Origin: Desmodus rotundus
Taxonomy: Eukaryota; Chordata; Mammalia; Chiroptera; Phyllostomidae
Reading direction: 5' to 3'
Assembly (NCBI RefSeq): GCF_022682495.2
Contig: NC_071389.1
Span: 10,097,199 to 10,161,198, forward strand
DNA length: 64,000 nt
In this document: positions 50,141 to 60,219 of the stretch, one piece after another
Layout: every line of letters starts with the position of its first letter
How positions within the stretch are numbered: the stretch's first letter is position 1
Notes under the pieces: generated by a model
Told to the model about the DNA's origin: nothing
What the model saw: only the letters and a program-made list of their open reading frames with translations
The model's database searches: none
Translations under genes and position numbers: made by a program

Positions 50141-50344
50141 AGCCAGGCTGAGGATCTGGCCCTGATGGCACAACTCTGCCTTCCAGAGACCCCAACTTGC
50201 CGCTCTTTTCTTTTGAATCGAGGGAATTGGGGAGAAGTGGGGGAAATGTCCAGCACCCACCAAACGGTGGCTGGGAGAGAGCAGGGACCAGCTCAGTCTC
50301 TCACAGCACCCTCAAAGTCATTCTCATTCGCAATGGACCTCAGC

Positions 50345-50480
50345 ACTCAGAGCATCAGGGCTGGAAGGGGCCCCATTGCTTCAGTTCAGCCCCCATCCAT
50401 GTTCCACCTGGGGACACCAAGGCCAGAGACAGGAAGCAGCCTGCCAGGGAGAAGCAGCTGTTTTGTGGAAGAGCCAAGGC
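50345..50480 (-). repeat. MIR3-like fragment
   Basis: AGCATCAGGGCTGGAAGGGG, CCCCATTGCTTCAGTTCAGC and GACACCAAGGCCAGAGACAG resemble reversed MIR3. Confidence 0.5.
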
Positions 50481-50559
50481 CACTACCCAGGTGGTCTTGA
50501 TCAATCCCCTTGGCTCCACCTGGTGTGTTGATGTAGCCTGCCTGGGGGAGGCCAGACCC

Positions 50560-50642
50560 TCCACAAGCTCACCCTGTGACCACAGGCAGCTTCCACCCCC
50601 TCTGAGCTCTGGTTGTCCCATCTGCATAAAGGAGGGCTCAAA
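50560..50642 (+). repeat. MIR SINE core fragment
   Basis: CTCACCCTGTGACCACAGGC, CTCTGAGCTCTGGTTGTCCC, ATCTGCATAAAGGAGGGC. Confidence 0.65.
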
Positions 50643-50684
50643 GGGCATCTGGGCAGTTGGATGATAGGTATAAACGTAAAGGTA

Positions 50685-50835
50685 AAGAGAGCTAGCACTG
50701 TCTGAGTTCCTACCATGTGTGTGGTCCCGATGACTGGAAATGGAGGTGACGTGTCCTGCCAAGGGTCCTACAGCATGTAAATGGTAATATCAGGACAGAG
50801 TCCCAGGGTGCCCGACTGCAAACCCTGGTGCTACA
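50685..50835 (-). repeat. MIR SINE with deletion
   Basis: AGCACTGTCTGAGTTCCTAC, CATGTGTGTGGTCCCGATGA, GACAGAGTCCCAGGGTGCCC; the central GAGGAAACTGAG block is missing. Confidence 0.6.
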
Positions 50836-50837
50836 GA

Positions 50838-52015
50838 CCAGGCACCTAGGACTTCAGATGCTTCTGAGGTTCAAGTGCTACTTGCTGCTGGAAGTTTCAG
50901 AGCCTGAAATGCATCTGGGACCTGGGATTGGCCAGGCAGGAGACAGTCCTTCAGCCTTGCTGGCTTGGCATTGGAACTCTAGAGCAAAAGGAACCTGTCT
51001 GAGCTTTCATTGTCTAATCTGCCCACAGAAAATGTCAATCCTGACTAGACTTGTTCTGTAAGGGTTGCAATTAAATGCAATCAGGCTTTCCGAGACCTTG
51101 CAGGATACAGAGTCCAACTTCCATTCGATGCCACTTCTACAGCAGGATCAGAAGTCTAAAATGCTCCCCCTGTCCCCATTGCAGACATCACTAATCAAAG
51201 AAGGAATGCTTTCCTGCTGAGATGGACTTCACCTCAAAATCCAGTATTTTTTCAAGCTCACCCTCAAGGTGACCACCCTCAGTGGGCCAGGTTTGAAATG
51301 AAGCCCATTGGCAACCCAAGTCTTAAGCATTTTGGTCATACTGCCACCTGGGCTTCTGTGCATGCCTCATTTGACCGATCCTTTGTCACTTCCTAAGGCA
51401 GTCTCTTTTATTGTCATCAGCTGAGATGCCTGAAACTTTCCTCCCGGTGACAAACACACCGTCCGGTCAGTATGACCCTCATGTTGTGTCGTGTCCACCG
51501 ACGACTCAGCGGTCAGATGTCACCTTCCTCTAGAAAACTGAAGTCCTTCATCTGTAATGTGAAGAGTCATGTCCCCTTGTCACCCAGTGGAGCGTCCCCA
51601 GTTCCTGACATTGACACATGACCCTTTCCAGCCCTGCTTTCCCTCATTTTCAGGCCCCCAGGTGTTTGTCAACAACTCCTTTAAAAATGTAAATCTGGAT
51701 TAAAAAAAAAAAGTATGGTCTGAAGAGAGCCCAGTCCAGGACAACTCTGCTACCCTGGTCTCAACATTTTACACTGTTTAACATGGCCTAGAATTTTTCT
51801 CTTAAACCATCAGCTCCTATTTAGCTTGTGCAAGAAAACATGAGCTAATTTTTCCATGAACCGAGCAAGGCCAGATGTCCCCTGTCCCGTGGCTGCACAG
51901 TGGAAAGTGTGGACCCGGGGCCATGCTCAGCACTTCCTGCCTGGCCCTGTCATCAGCGCAGCCGGTGACCGTTTACAGAGGGGCTGTATCCGCAGGCCAG
52001 CCCAGGGCCGGAGCA
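50838..52015. other. Unassigned DNA, 1.2 kb
   Basis: Includes a poly-A at 51701-51711 and a CpG-bearing patch (CGTGTCCACCGACGACTCAG, 51490). No repeat, exon or RNA gene recognised. Confidence 0.3.
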
Positions 52016-52019
52016 GGCT

Positions 52020-52160
52020 CGGTAATGATAACAGAAACACTATTAGTCCAACCCTGCTCTAAGCATATTCCATTTACTGATTTGAAGTGAGGCTGGTACT
52101 ATTTTTTTTTTCTCTTTTTGCAAAGGAGGAAATAGAACAAGAGTTGAGAGAGGCTGAGGT
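52020..52160 (-). repeat. MIR SINE fragment
   Basis: AATGATAACAGAAACACTAT, AACCCTGCTCTAAGCATATT and GCAAAGGAGGAAATAGAACA. A poly-T lies in the middle. Confidence 0.65.
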
Positions 52161-52164
52161 CTGG

Positions 52165-52765
52165 AGCGGGGTGCGGGGGCTGGTGAGCAGATGGGGGTGG
52201 CGCAGGAACTGGGTCAAGAATGGGCAACTTTGAGGCACGCTGGGGAACACTGTGGGCTCCCGGCCCCTAGGCACCAGCAGTCCAGAGTCCTGTCTGCTCC
52301 ACATTGAACAGCATCCTAGTCCTCTGCCCACCATTCCTTGGTATTTGCCCTCTGTGTACTGGACTGCTTCTCCCACTTCCCTGGGGCCATGCTGGGCCTT
52401 ATGAACAAGGAGATCCAAGGCATGGAGTGTGTGTGGGTGGGGTGGCCTTGGTCAAACAGAAAGTTGGTAAAGCTAGCCTGGGAGAAAGGTTTCTTAGAGC
52501 TTGTGTACATCTTGGTCAAAAACATGCACCTTGGAGAGAGGTGTGTGGAGTCTCCTTGGCCAAATCCAGTGTGGTTCCTGGGTCTCGGGAGGACACAGAC
52601 ATCTTCTAAGTTCCCGTAAACCAGCTACACTGGACTCCTTTTCAGTTACCCCAGGACCCTAAAGGGCCACAGCCTTGGGAAGAGGAGCCTAGTAACCACA
52701 GGACAGATTTCTTGAAAAAAGAACAGTATCTTAGGCTTCTGAATTCTAAGCACCTAGCAGAGGTC
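52165..52765. other. Unassigned DNA
   Basis: No recognised repeat or exon. Confidence 0.35.
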
Positions 52766-52769
52766 TTGA

Positions 52770-52822
52770 TAATAAAGACATTCATTCATTCATTCATTCA
52801 TTCAACAAATGCATAGCTCTGC
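52770..52822 (-). repeat. (CATT)n tail of an L2 fragment
   Basis: CATTCATTCATTCATTCATT at about 52780-52803, then CAACAAATGC: the reversed L2 tail. Confidence 0.75.
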
Positions 52823-52824
52823 TC

Positions 52825-53228
52825 TGCTAGTTTGCTGGGGCTGCTGTAACAAAGCACCACGAACTGGGTGGCTAAAACAGCAGAAATTTATTCTCTCCTA
52901 GTTCTGGAGGCTACAAGTCCAAAGTCAAAGTGGCCGGGGCCATGTGCATCCTTCCTTGGCTCTTCCTGGCTTCTGGTGGTGACTGCGGATCTCAGGTGCT
53001 CCTCGGCTCCCAGAGGCGTCACTTCAACCTCTGCTGCTGTCACGGCATGGCATTCTCTCTGTGGGAGTCCAAATTTCCCCTGTTTTGTAAGGACACCAGT
53101 CCTGTTGGAGGAGGGCCCACCCTGATGACCTCATCTGAACTCGACTGAATTTGCATTTAAGGTCACATTCACAGGGACTGGAGGTTAGGCCTTCAGCATA
53201 CCTCTTGGAGGGACTCACTGCAACCCAT
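52825..53228 (-). mobile_element. MLT1-type LTR (ERVL-MaLR)
   Basis: GCTGTAACAAAGCACCACGA, ACTGGGTGGCTAAAACAGCA, GAAATTTATTCTCTCCTAGT, TCTGGAGGCTACAAGTCCAA, GTAAGGACACCAGTCCTGTT, CCCTGATGACCTCATCTGAA. Strong reversed MLT1. Confidence 0.9.
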
Positions 53229-53317
53229 ACTGCCTACGATGTGCCAGCCAGGTGATAGACTTTGGAGGGAAATACCTGTTGAATGGAAGAATTCACTTTT
53301 TAACACTCCCTCCCTGC

Positions 53318-53319
<2 letters not shown>

Positions 53320-53357
<38 letters not shown>

Positions 53358-53376
53358 CTTTCTCTCTCTCTCTCCT
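53320..53376. repeat. (CA)n(TC)n compound microsatellite
   Basis: About 17 CA units followed by TC units. Plausible polymorphic locus. Confidence 0.97.
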
Positions 53377-53589
53377 ACAGAGAAAATGCTGTCGTAGGGC
53401 CGAGGACCTTGCTCAGATAAAAATTCCCAGACCCCAGGTTTGTTGGGAACACCCACCCCACCCCACCTCTCCGGCCTCACCTATCTTGTGGAAGCCCCAC
53501 TGGGTCCTCAGCAGCTCATCTGTACCCATAAAGGGAGCAGTGGGCAGAATACATCTCCCCCCCAAATTAATGTAGCTTGGGGGAAAAAA

Positions 53590-53780
53590 AGTACATTTAC
53601 TCATTTCAACTTCTTGTTGCAAGACTTCTAAGTGAATAAATCCCAAATAAATGTAACTGGGACAAAGGGAGAAGCCACGATAAATGCAATCCCATCGCCC
53701 TAAATGAAGACAAAGGCTCCGAGACAATATTAAATTTCATCCCCAAAGGCTCATTTCATTCCAGGCCAAGATTTCCACAA
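53590..53780. promoter_or_regulatory. Candidate conserved noncoding element
   Basis: Repeat-free: AATAAATGTAACTGGGACAA, AGCCACGATAAATGCAATCC, ATGAAGACAAAGGCTCCGAG, ATATTAAATTTCATCC and CACAAAATCGAGTTTTATCC, with several CpGs. Role inferred. Confidence 0.35.
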
Positions 53781-53781
53781 A

Positions 53782-54815
53782 ATCGAGTTTTATCCAGTGA
53801 GCCAAGCCCTCTCCAGCTCCCATCCTCCTCTTGCCTGCTCCCTCCCCCCCAAAATGAGTCCTACTCCCCATTCCTGCTAGTCTCCTGGCTTTGTTCTTGT
53901 CCCTGCAGGTTCCCTGCCCTGTCTCCGCACACACCAGCTGGTGGTCCCTTCCCCCCACCCCTGGAAATCCCAAGACATGGTGCCTTCCCCTGCTTTTGGA
54001 TGGACAGCTTCTCTGCACTCTGGGGGCCTGCAGCATCTGCTTGGGCTTCTAGGATTTGCATATCCTTATCTGCATCCTCCTGCAGCCCAGGTGCAGCATG
54101 AGAAGGGCTGTCTCACCTGTGTGTCTCCACAGATGCTTTGGACCTGATGGGTTGGGAGTCCAGGCCTGCAGGTAGGAGGCTAGCTGGTCCACACTGAGAG
54201 GCCTTCCAGCCAAAATGCTTACGCCAGGTCTGCTGGGGCAGGGGGTGGCAGGACTGTGCTCGGTCTTACTCTGTTTCCTGTTAACCTAATAACTATGGAT
54301 CTCACCTAGTGTCTGGATATCCCTGAGGTAGGGAAGAAGGGGGAGGGGAGCACAGAGAAGGGAGCAGTCAAGGTCTCTGTTCTCAGGAAGGTCCCCAGCT
54401 GGTGTGTGGGGACATGCTTGTCCAATGCATTTAATGTGCCCTCACTGACCAGTTCCCACCTTCGAGAAGGTCACCAGCCAGGGGATCTCCAGTGGATTGC
54501 TGGTCACGAACATCAATCAGCTGGACGGAGCGTTTCACCATCTTAATGACACATCTGAACTGACTGAGCGGGAGGTGAAAGGTGTCCAGGGAATTCAGTG
54601 GGATCCTTGACGGAGCTGACAGATGTCTGTCACCAGTCCCCACAGTTATGTCTGTGCCAGAAAGCTGCCAAGGTCAAGAGCTTCGTTACCTGTGCCCAGC
54701 CCTTCCCAGGTAGGCTGTGGGTGTTAATTTTGCCGTTGGTGGTGGGGGTAGGTCTACTTTCAGCAACGATAACAGCTGCCATGAATCAGCACCTACTCTG
54801 CTAGCTTCTTTCCAC
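53782..54815. other. Unassigned DNA
   Basis: No recognised repeat, exon or RNA gene. Confidence 0.35.
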
Positions 54816-54819
54816 AGGC

Positions 54820-55010
54820 TCGTTCATTCATTAGAGCTCCCGCGAATGCCTTCTGTGTGAGAGCTTCTAGTTTAGTAGTGCTGGGTAGCACTGGTGTCAT
54901 GGAGTCTACATTCTAGAAGGGGGCAGCATATTCTATTTTATTCTATTATGTTCTAGTGGAGGGAGTTATATATTATCATGTTATTGTAAAATGTACACAG
55001 TTGATATGAA
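54820..55010 (-). repeat. L2 LINE fragment
   Basis: TTCATTCATTAGAGCTCCCG, CTGTGTGAGAGCTTCTAGTT, AGTCTACATTCTAGAAGGGG: reversed L2. AT-rich 3' part included. Confidence 0.65.
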
Positions 55011-55116
55011 CACCAGGGGCGTGGGGTGTTAGGGTCATAGACCTCCTGTGCCATTGAAAATCCATGTATTAACATGAGTATAGTCAGCCATCCGCATACA
55101 CAGATTCCCAGCCACG

Positions 55117-55234
55117 GAGCTGACCCTTGGACAAGTTGGGTTTGAACCATGCAGGTCCATTGAACTGCGATCGACGAAAATTCTCATTGAGTGGATCAGC
55201 ACAGTTCACACCTGTGTTGTTTAAGGGTCAACTG
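55117..55234. mobile_element. Tigger-like MITE
   Basis: Left terminus GAGCTGACCCTTGGACAAGT and right terminus TTTAAGGGTCAACTG are inverted partners (AGTTGACCCTT core). TA flanks on the right only. The preceding ATAGTCAGCCATCCGCATAC may be another part of the same family. Confidence 0.65.
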
Positions 55235-55324
55235 TATTTATTTTATTACATAAGATGTACTTATATTAAAATGTATTATATAAAGTTCATATTAGATAAA
55301 ATTTATGGTAAGTTACATATCACA

Positions 55325-55460
55325 CTACCCCCACTAAGTCCTCACAACAGCTGGGCCAGGAAGATACTATTATCTTTTTTTTTTTTTTTTTTTGCTGAGA
55401 AGATAAGCTTCGAGAGATTAGGAAAGTGCTAAGTGTCCAGAGCTAGCGAGCAGGCAGAGG
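55325..55460 (-). repeat. MIR SINE with poly-T expansion
   Basis: CCTCACAACAGCTGGGCCAG and GAAGATACTATTATC precede a 20-T run (55376-55394), then GAGATTAGGAAAGTGCTAAG. Confidence 0.75.
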
Positions 55461-55499
55461 GTGCTGTGTGAGAGACCAGGGGAGGAAGGTGGCTTGTGA

Positions 55500-55640
55500 A
55501 GAGGGACAGACCTGGATTTGAATCCAGGAGGGGGACCTCCTCCTTTGCAAGTCTTTGTTTTCTGAGCTGGGGTAGTTTCCCCATCAGGATAGCTGTCTCA
55601 CCTGGGAGAGTGTACGTGCCTCCTATCTCAGCTCCCAGCT
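55500..55640 (+). repeat. MIR SINE 5' part
   Basis: GACCTGGATTTGAATCCAGG, CCTTTGCAAGTCTTTGTTTT and CCCCATCAGGATAGCTGTCT. Confidence 0.75.
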
Positions 55641-55644
55641 CACC

Positions 55645-55925
55645 TCGAGTGCCAGGTAGGAGCCTCCCTTCCCTGCAGCAGGGAGGGTGGCCATTCTGAA
55701 GCCAGGACCTCAAGGCTGCTCTGTGTAGGATCCAGGCGCCTGGTTTCCCACGCTAGACAGATCAAGAATCAAACAGCCCTGCTCCTTACTTGTGCCTAAA
55801 CTCCAGGTGGTCAGCCCCTCCAGCTCATTAGCCCTTGCTTGTCACCGGAGGAGAACTAGGTGTCAGTGTTAAAAGGATAGACTCTGGGCCCAGGCTTCTA
55901 GGTCTGATCCTCTTTTCCTCACCTG
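55645..55925. other. Unassigned DNA
   Basis: No recognised repeat or exon. Confidence 0.3.
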
Positions 55926-55928
55926 CTC

Positions 55929-55959
55929 TCCCCGCCCCCCCCCCCCGCCCCCCCCCTTC
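55929..55959. repeat. Poly-C tract with G interruptions
   Basis: Long C runs broken by single G. Low complexity and potentially hard to sequence. Confidence 0.9.
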
Positions 55960-56035
55960 GGAAGCCTGGGTCAGGAGAAGCTAAAGAGATAATCCTGAGA
56001 AAAGAATGCCTCTCGTTTGTGGGGCAGTGAACAGT

Positions 56036-56068
56036 TGCATCCATCCATCCATCCATCCATCCATCCAC
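56036..56068. repeat. (ATCC)n microsatellite
   Basis: About seven CATC units in tandem (CATCCATCCATCCATCCA). Confidence 0.95.
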
Positions 56069-56425
56069 CAGCAAATATTGATTGAATACCAATAACATGC
56101 TGGGCTCTGGTGTAGGCAATGAAAAGATACAGGGGAACAAGACAGATAAGTCCAGCACTGAGGCTTCAGACAATTACCATGGAAACAGACCAAAGAGAGC
56201 TGTCAGGTTGCATCCCGTGCCATGAACACAGTAAGAGACGGAAATGAAGAGTGACTGACCCCAGGAGGGCCACTCCTTCCGCGCAGTGGTCAGACACGTC
56301 TGAGAGGAGGGGATGTTTGGGGCGAGAGGCAGCTCTGCAAAGGCCTAAGAGCGCTCTGAGAAGGAACTGTGTTTTGAGACTGAGTTTGAGCGGCGGGGTG
56401 CAGAGAAGGCCAGCGTGACTGGAGC
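56069..56425 (-). repeat. L2 LINE fragment
   Basis: CAGCAAATATTGATTGAATA, ACATGCTGGGCTCTGGTGTA, GACAGATAAGTCCAGCACTG, CTGGAGCATCCTGG: reversed L2. Confidence 0.8.
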
Positions 56426-56427
56426 AT

Positions 56428-56925
56428 CCTGGTGTGGAGACAGGGCAGGAGGCAAGGTTTGCTTTCCCCCCAAACTTTCCAGGGCCACTTATCTGACAAA
56501 ATTCAGTTATTTATCCATAGTGGTGTCTCCTTTGCTGGCCTGGATAGCAGGGTCCAAATCCTAGCACCTCGTTATGCCTGGTGCCCAGCCTGGGGCATGG
56601 TTCCCACCATGAGTTGCTTCAGTGTTGTGTGAAGTGATGTCTTAACAGGAGTTCCCATTAAAGGCCTTTATGAGAGCAAGTTTGCATAAATAAAGCTGGG
56701 GTGGGGAGGTAGCTACAGACCCCAGAGGATGTCAAGAATGGGAACCTGGGGTAATGGGGCAGAACCAGGTTGACAAAGACGGGCTCTACCCATCAGTTTT
56801 ATTGTGCTTCCTGCACCTTGGTTTTTTACGCTTGCCCTTGTCTCTCCTGGCATTTCTCCTTGAGAATCAAGCTGTTTGGGAGAGAGAAAACCAGTTGCAT
56901 AACTGTGTCCGTTGGCAGGCGCGTT
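56428..56925. other. Unassigned DNA
   Basis: No recognised repeat or exon. Confidence 0.35.
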
Positions 56926-56929
56926 CTAA

Positions 56930-57230
56930 TTTTAAAAAATGTGTCACTCTCCAAGCTGCACATCCCTTAATCAGGCAATTACTTTATGATGTAGTATAGT
57001 TAAGGAGAGGAAAAGAAATTAAAAAAAAAAACAACCCACCAACCCTTGAAATCCCAAACGATTTTTTTGCAGGGACTAATTTGGTAAATGTTTGACTTGA
57101 GCTCAAGAATATCTTTTGTTTCCATTTCTAAATGACAAAAGGGACAAAAAAGAAAGGTAATAATTTGGTATTAATCAATCTTCTTCATTAAAATTAGCTC
57201 CCAAATCAAGGGTGTCATGGAAACAGAATG
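56930..57230. promoter_or_regulatory. Candidate conserved noncoding element, AT-rich
   Basis: Repeat-free, about 300 bp: CCCTTAATCAGGCAATTACT, GGGACTAATTTGGTAAATG, TCTTTTGTTTCC, GGTATTAATCAATCTTC and TCATTAAAATTAGCTCCC. Poly-A at 57020-57030. The strongest enhancer-like block in the window. Role inferred. Confidence 0.4.
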
Positions 57231-57344
57231 TTGGGAGAAGGGCTTGGGGGCCTGAGGACATCTTAGGGGGCAGGGTTACTGTGTGTGCATAACCCTGGGG
57301 AACACAGGATGGGGTGGGATGAGTACCTGCTGGCACTGAGGATA

Positions 57345-57525
57345 GTAACTGTCACGGACTGAGCACCTTCCACGTTCCTGTCCCTGTTCGAGGCCTTTTC
57401 AAATACCCTGTGCTTTTCTACCCAGAGCAACCCTGTGACGTAGGTATTGCTACGTCCATTTTATAGTTCGAGACACTGAGCCTTGGGGAGGTTGGCAAAG
57501 AAGGTGCCGTGGGCATATGGTGACA
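57345..57525 (-). repeat. MIR SINE, near full length
   Basis: GGACTGAGCACCTTCCACGT, GCAACCCTGTGACGTAGGTA, TCCATTTTATAGTTCGAGAC and CTTGGGGAGGTTGGCAAAGA. Confidence 0.85.
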
Positions 57526-57554
57526 GGGTAAATCCACAGTGTGGGGCCAGCAGC

Positions 57555-57700
57555 AACTTCTCTGATGAAGGTGATTTCCAAGGTGAGATCTGAATGGTGC
57601 AGATGGAGTGTTCCAGGTGAAGTGAGCAGCATGTGCAAAGGCCCTGAGACTAAGGGCGGAGGGAAATCACAGCCTGCTGTGACAGTTCAGGTGATAGCTC
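57555..57700 (-). repeat. L2 LINE fragment
   Basis: GGTGAGATCTGAATGGTGCA, GAGTGTTCCAGGTGAAGTGA and GCATGTGCAAAGGCCCTGAG: reversed L2 with a clear GCAAAGGCCCTGA word. Confidence 0.85.
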
Positions 57701-57704
57701 AGCC

Positions 57705-58145
57705 CGAGTTTCCTCCCCTCCCCTTCCATGTGGGTGGTATGAACTTCCCTGCCACACCAATGTTCATCTCAGCCACACTACGAGCTTTGGCCAGATATGA
57801 TGGGAGCAGAAGCCTGATTTGGCTTGGTGAACTGTGTTCCGCTGATCCACCAAGAGAAGAACCTCTCTGGCCTCCAGAAGGAAAACTCATGAAGCAGAAA
57901 GGAGACCAACCTGCAGCCTGGAGCCAAACCCAGGCCATGCATGGCCTGGAGCAGAGCCATTCAGCTACACCCAGCCTACATCAGCCACACCCAGCCTACA
58001 TCAGCCACACCCAGCCTACATCAGCCACACGCTAGCCAATATGCCGACCCACGCATGGGCTTGAGACTAAATGCTTATTATCATAGCCACTGAGCTTTGG
58101 GGTGGTTTGTTATGCAGCACTTGTGTGGTTGCAACTGACACAACA
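57705..58145 (+). mobile_element. Old LTR-like repeat containing a 20-bp tandem
   Basis: Ends AAATGCTTATTATCATAGCC, ACTGAGCTTTGGGGTGGTTT, GTTATGCAGCACTTGTG, typical of old MLT1-like LTR tails. A TCAGCCACACCCAGCCTACA unit is tandem at 57961-58030. Confidence 0.5.
57961..58030. repeat. 20-bp tandem, 3.5 copies
   Basis: Unit TCAGCCACACCCAGCCTACA; the first copy differs by one base. Confidence 0.95.
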
Positions 58146-58439
58146 TCTGAACTATTGAAAGGAAACCATCCCAAATGACTGGAATGGGGAGAACACTGGG
58201 GAGCGTGGTGCCAGATGCTGCAGAGCCGGCAGGCATTCTGGAGGCCTGTTAAAGCCATGGATAATTTCCCCCTTTTACAAAGGGTCAGGTCAAGGTGAAG
58301 AGACATGAGGTGTCAATGGCAGATGGTAGGTTAGGGGCGATGCCTCCTGGATCCCATGCATACCTGCCCTCCTTCCATCTTCACGACCACAACAGTCCCA
58401 CTCCACCACCCCAATATTCAGGGTGCCCCCGTCATAGCT

Positions 58440-58590
58440 GAGTTATCCAGCACTGCCTGATTTAACACTCTTCATATCTACACCTACAGATAAGGAAATG
58501 GGGTCAGAGAGGTTCCACTTTCTGTCCAAGGCCACACACTCTAGTCGTTTGAGCCAGTGCCCTGGATCTTAACTCCTGACTCCTGGGCAC
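58440..58590 (-). repeat. MIR SINE fragment
   Basis: CCTACAGATAAGGAAATGGG, GTCAGAGAGGTTCCACTTTC, GTCCAAGGCCACACACTCTA. Confidence 0.8.
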
Positions 58591-58648
58591 CCCTGCTGCT
58601 CACCAGCCTGGGCTCCCTGGGCTTCTCGTGCCAGCTGGTCTGGTGGCT

Positions 58649-58663
58649 CCATGGGCACCAGCT
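58649..58663. repeat. Left target-site duplication of Ves SINE 3
   Basis: CCATGGGCACCAGCT, repeated exactly at 58875-58889. Confidence 0.95.
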
Positions 58664-58874
58664 CCTTTTTTTGTTTAAGATTTTATTTATTTATTTTCAG
58701 ACAGAGGGGAAGGGTGGGAGAAAGGGAGAGAAACACCAATGTGTGGTTGCCTCTTGCATGCCCCCTCCTGGGGACCTGACCCGCAACCCAGGCATGTGCC
58801 CTGACTGGGAATGGAACTGGCAACCCTTTGGTTCACAGGCCAGAGCTCGATCCACTGAGCCACACCAGCCAGGG
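58664..58874 (-). mobile_element. Ves SINE 3 (bat tRNA-derived SINE), young-looking
   Basis: Reversed copy: CCTTTTTTTGTTTAAGATTT tail, GAGAAACACCAATGTGTGGT, GCAACCCAGGCATGTGCCCT, CACACCAGCCAGGGC head. Promoter boxes are recognisable and the 15-bp duplication is perfect, which implies the most recent insertion here. Confidence 0.97.
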
Positions 58875-58889
58875 CCATGGGCACCAGCT
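58875..58889. repeat. Right target-site duplication of Ves SINE 3
   Basis: Perfect 15-bp copy of the left duplication. Confidence 0.95.
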
Positions 58890-58894
58890 TCTGG

Positions 58895-59370
58895 CTCCAG
58901 GGCTCTCTGCAACTCCTCTGGACTCAGGTAGGCTGTTTGTTTCCACGTCAGGCAGGAGCGTCTGGGGACCACTGGCTGTAGGCAAAGAAGAGGCTCAGAC
59001 CCTATTGTGCATTCCCAGTAATTACAGGCTTCTTTGTTGTCAGGCAATCATGGGACTCCTGTGGGGAGATTTCCTTCTCAGAGTGTGGCGCATAAAGAGG
59101 GCTTAGGCTGCTGTCTGATAGGAAGTGACAGGTGCAAAGGACTCTGAGGGGAGATGGGGATGGGGTAGGGAAGGGAGGACACAGGCAACTGCTACTCTCA
59201 GGACACCTGTGGAAGGAGGGAGAAAGGACTCCAGGAATCCATGAGGAGGCTGTCTCTAGTCCAGCCCGGGGCATTGGATAACCTGGATCCACCCTCCAAA
59301 TGGGACTCTACTGAGCCACAGGGGCCGGGGAATGTGGGCACATGATCTGTAGACCAGAGAACCCCGGGTG
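58895..59370. other. Unassigned DNA
   Basis: No repeat family recognised. No exon. Confidence 0.35.
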
Positions 59371-59374
59371 AGGG

Positions 59375-59690
59375 CTCCCACGCATTCTCTAGCTCTGTGC
59401 TTCCTGGTAGGTGGCAGCAGTGCCCTTCCTGGCCCCCTGAGCCTTGGGTGAGGCCATGTGACTCATTCCATCCAATGAGTTGTGAGCAACAGCAGCATCA
59501 TCACTTCCAGACTGGAGCATTTAGTTGCTGCTGCAGATCCTCAGGAGTTCCCAGCCTCCTCCTGCTGGGTAGCGCCTGTTGGGAGTAAGTGACTACGGTG
59601 AGCAAACGCCCCCTGTCAACCTGCAGTACACACAGAGTAGGTGAGACATACACCTTTGTTGTCACAAGCTAGGCATGTTGGGCATTTTCA
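59375..59690 (+). mobile_element. Old LTR-like repeat, unclassified
   Basis: GGCCATGTGACTCATTCCAT, TCACTTCCAGACTGGAGCAT, CACCTTTGTTGTCACAAGCT and ATTACTGCAGCATAGCTGAG, sharing the layout of 34090-34440. Confidence 0.45.
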
Positions 59691-59694
59691 TTAC

Positions 59695-60055
59695 TGCAGC
59701 ATAGCTGAGTCTAGCCTCACAGATGAAAATGATCCAATGGGAAAGAAGCTTACAGGGCACAGAGTCATAGTGAAGGAAATGAGAAGTCCTAAAGAAAAAC
59801 AAAAAAGAAACTTTTTTACTTTGGTTTAATGCAAGGTCTCCCAAATGCGTAGACTGGCAATCCTTCCCTCTATTTTTATGGAGCCCCATGAATATCCAAC
59901 AGACCATCTTTGAGAAAGGCCAGTGTGGAGTGCCTGGAACAGCAGGAGGGGAGCAAAAATGTTCCCGGGTGCTCTCTTGGACCCAAGGAAGACGTCTCAT
60001 CTCAGACACCCTCTGGGCAACGCGGAGGTGGGAAGGGTTTGAACACTCAGGCAGG
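59695..60055. other. Unassigned DNA
   Basis: No recognised repeat or exon. Confidence 0.3.
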
Positions 60056-60059
60056 AACC

Positions 60060-60215
60060 AGAAAACCTGCTTATCTACCCAGCTCTGTCACCTGCTCCCT
60101 CTCCAGCGTGGAGAGCCCTCTCACTCCCCTAAACCTGTGTCCTTCTCAGCATCCAGGCTGATGCAGAGGATGAAATGACTCTGTAGAGTGCTTGGCACAT
60201 CAGAGGTGCCAACTT
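60060..60215 (+). repeat. MIR SINE fragment
   Basis: GAAAACCTGCTTATCTACCC, AGCTCTGTCACCTGCTCCCT, GCAGAGGATGAAATGACTCT and GTGCTTGGCACATCAGAGGT. Confidence 0.65.
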
Positions 60216-60219
60216 GTCC

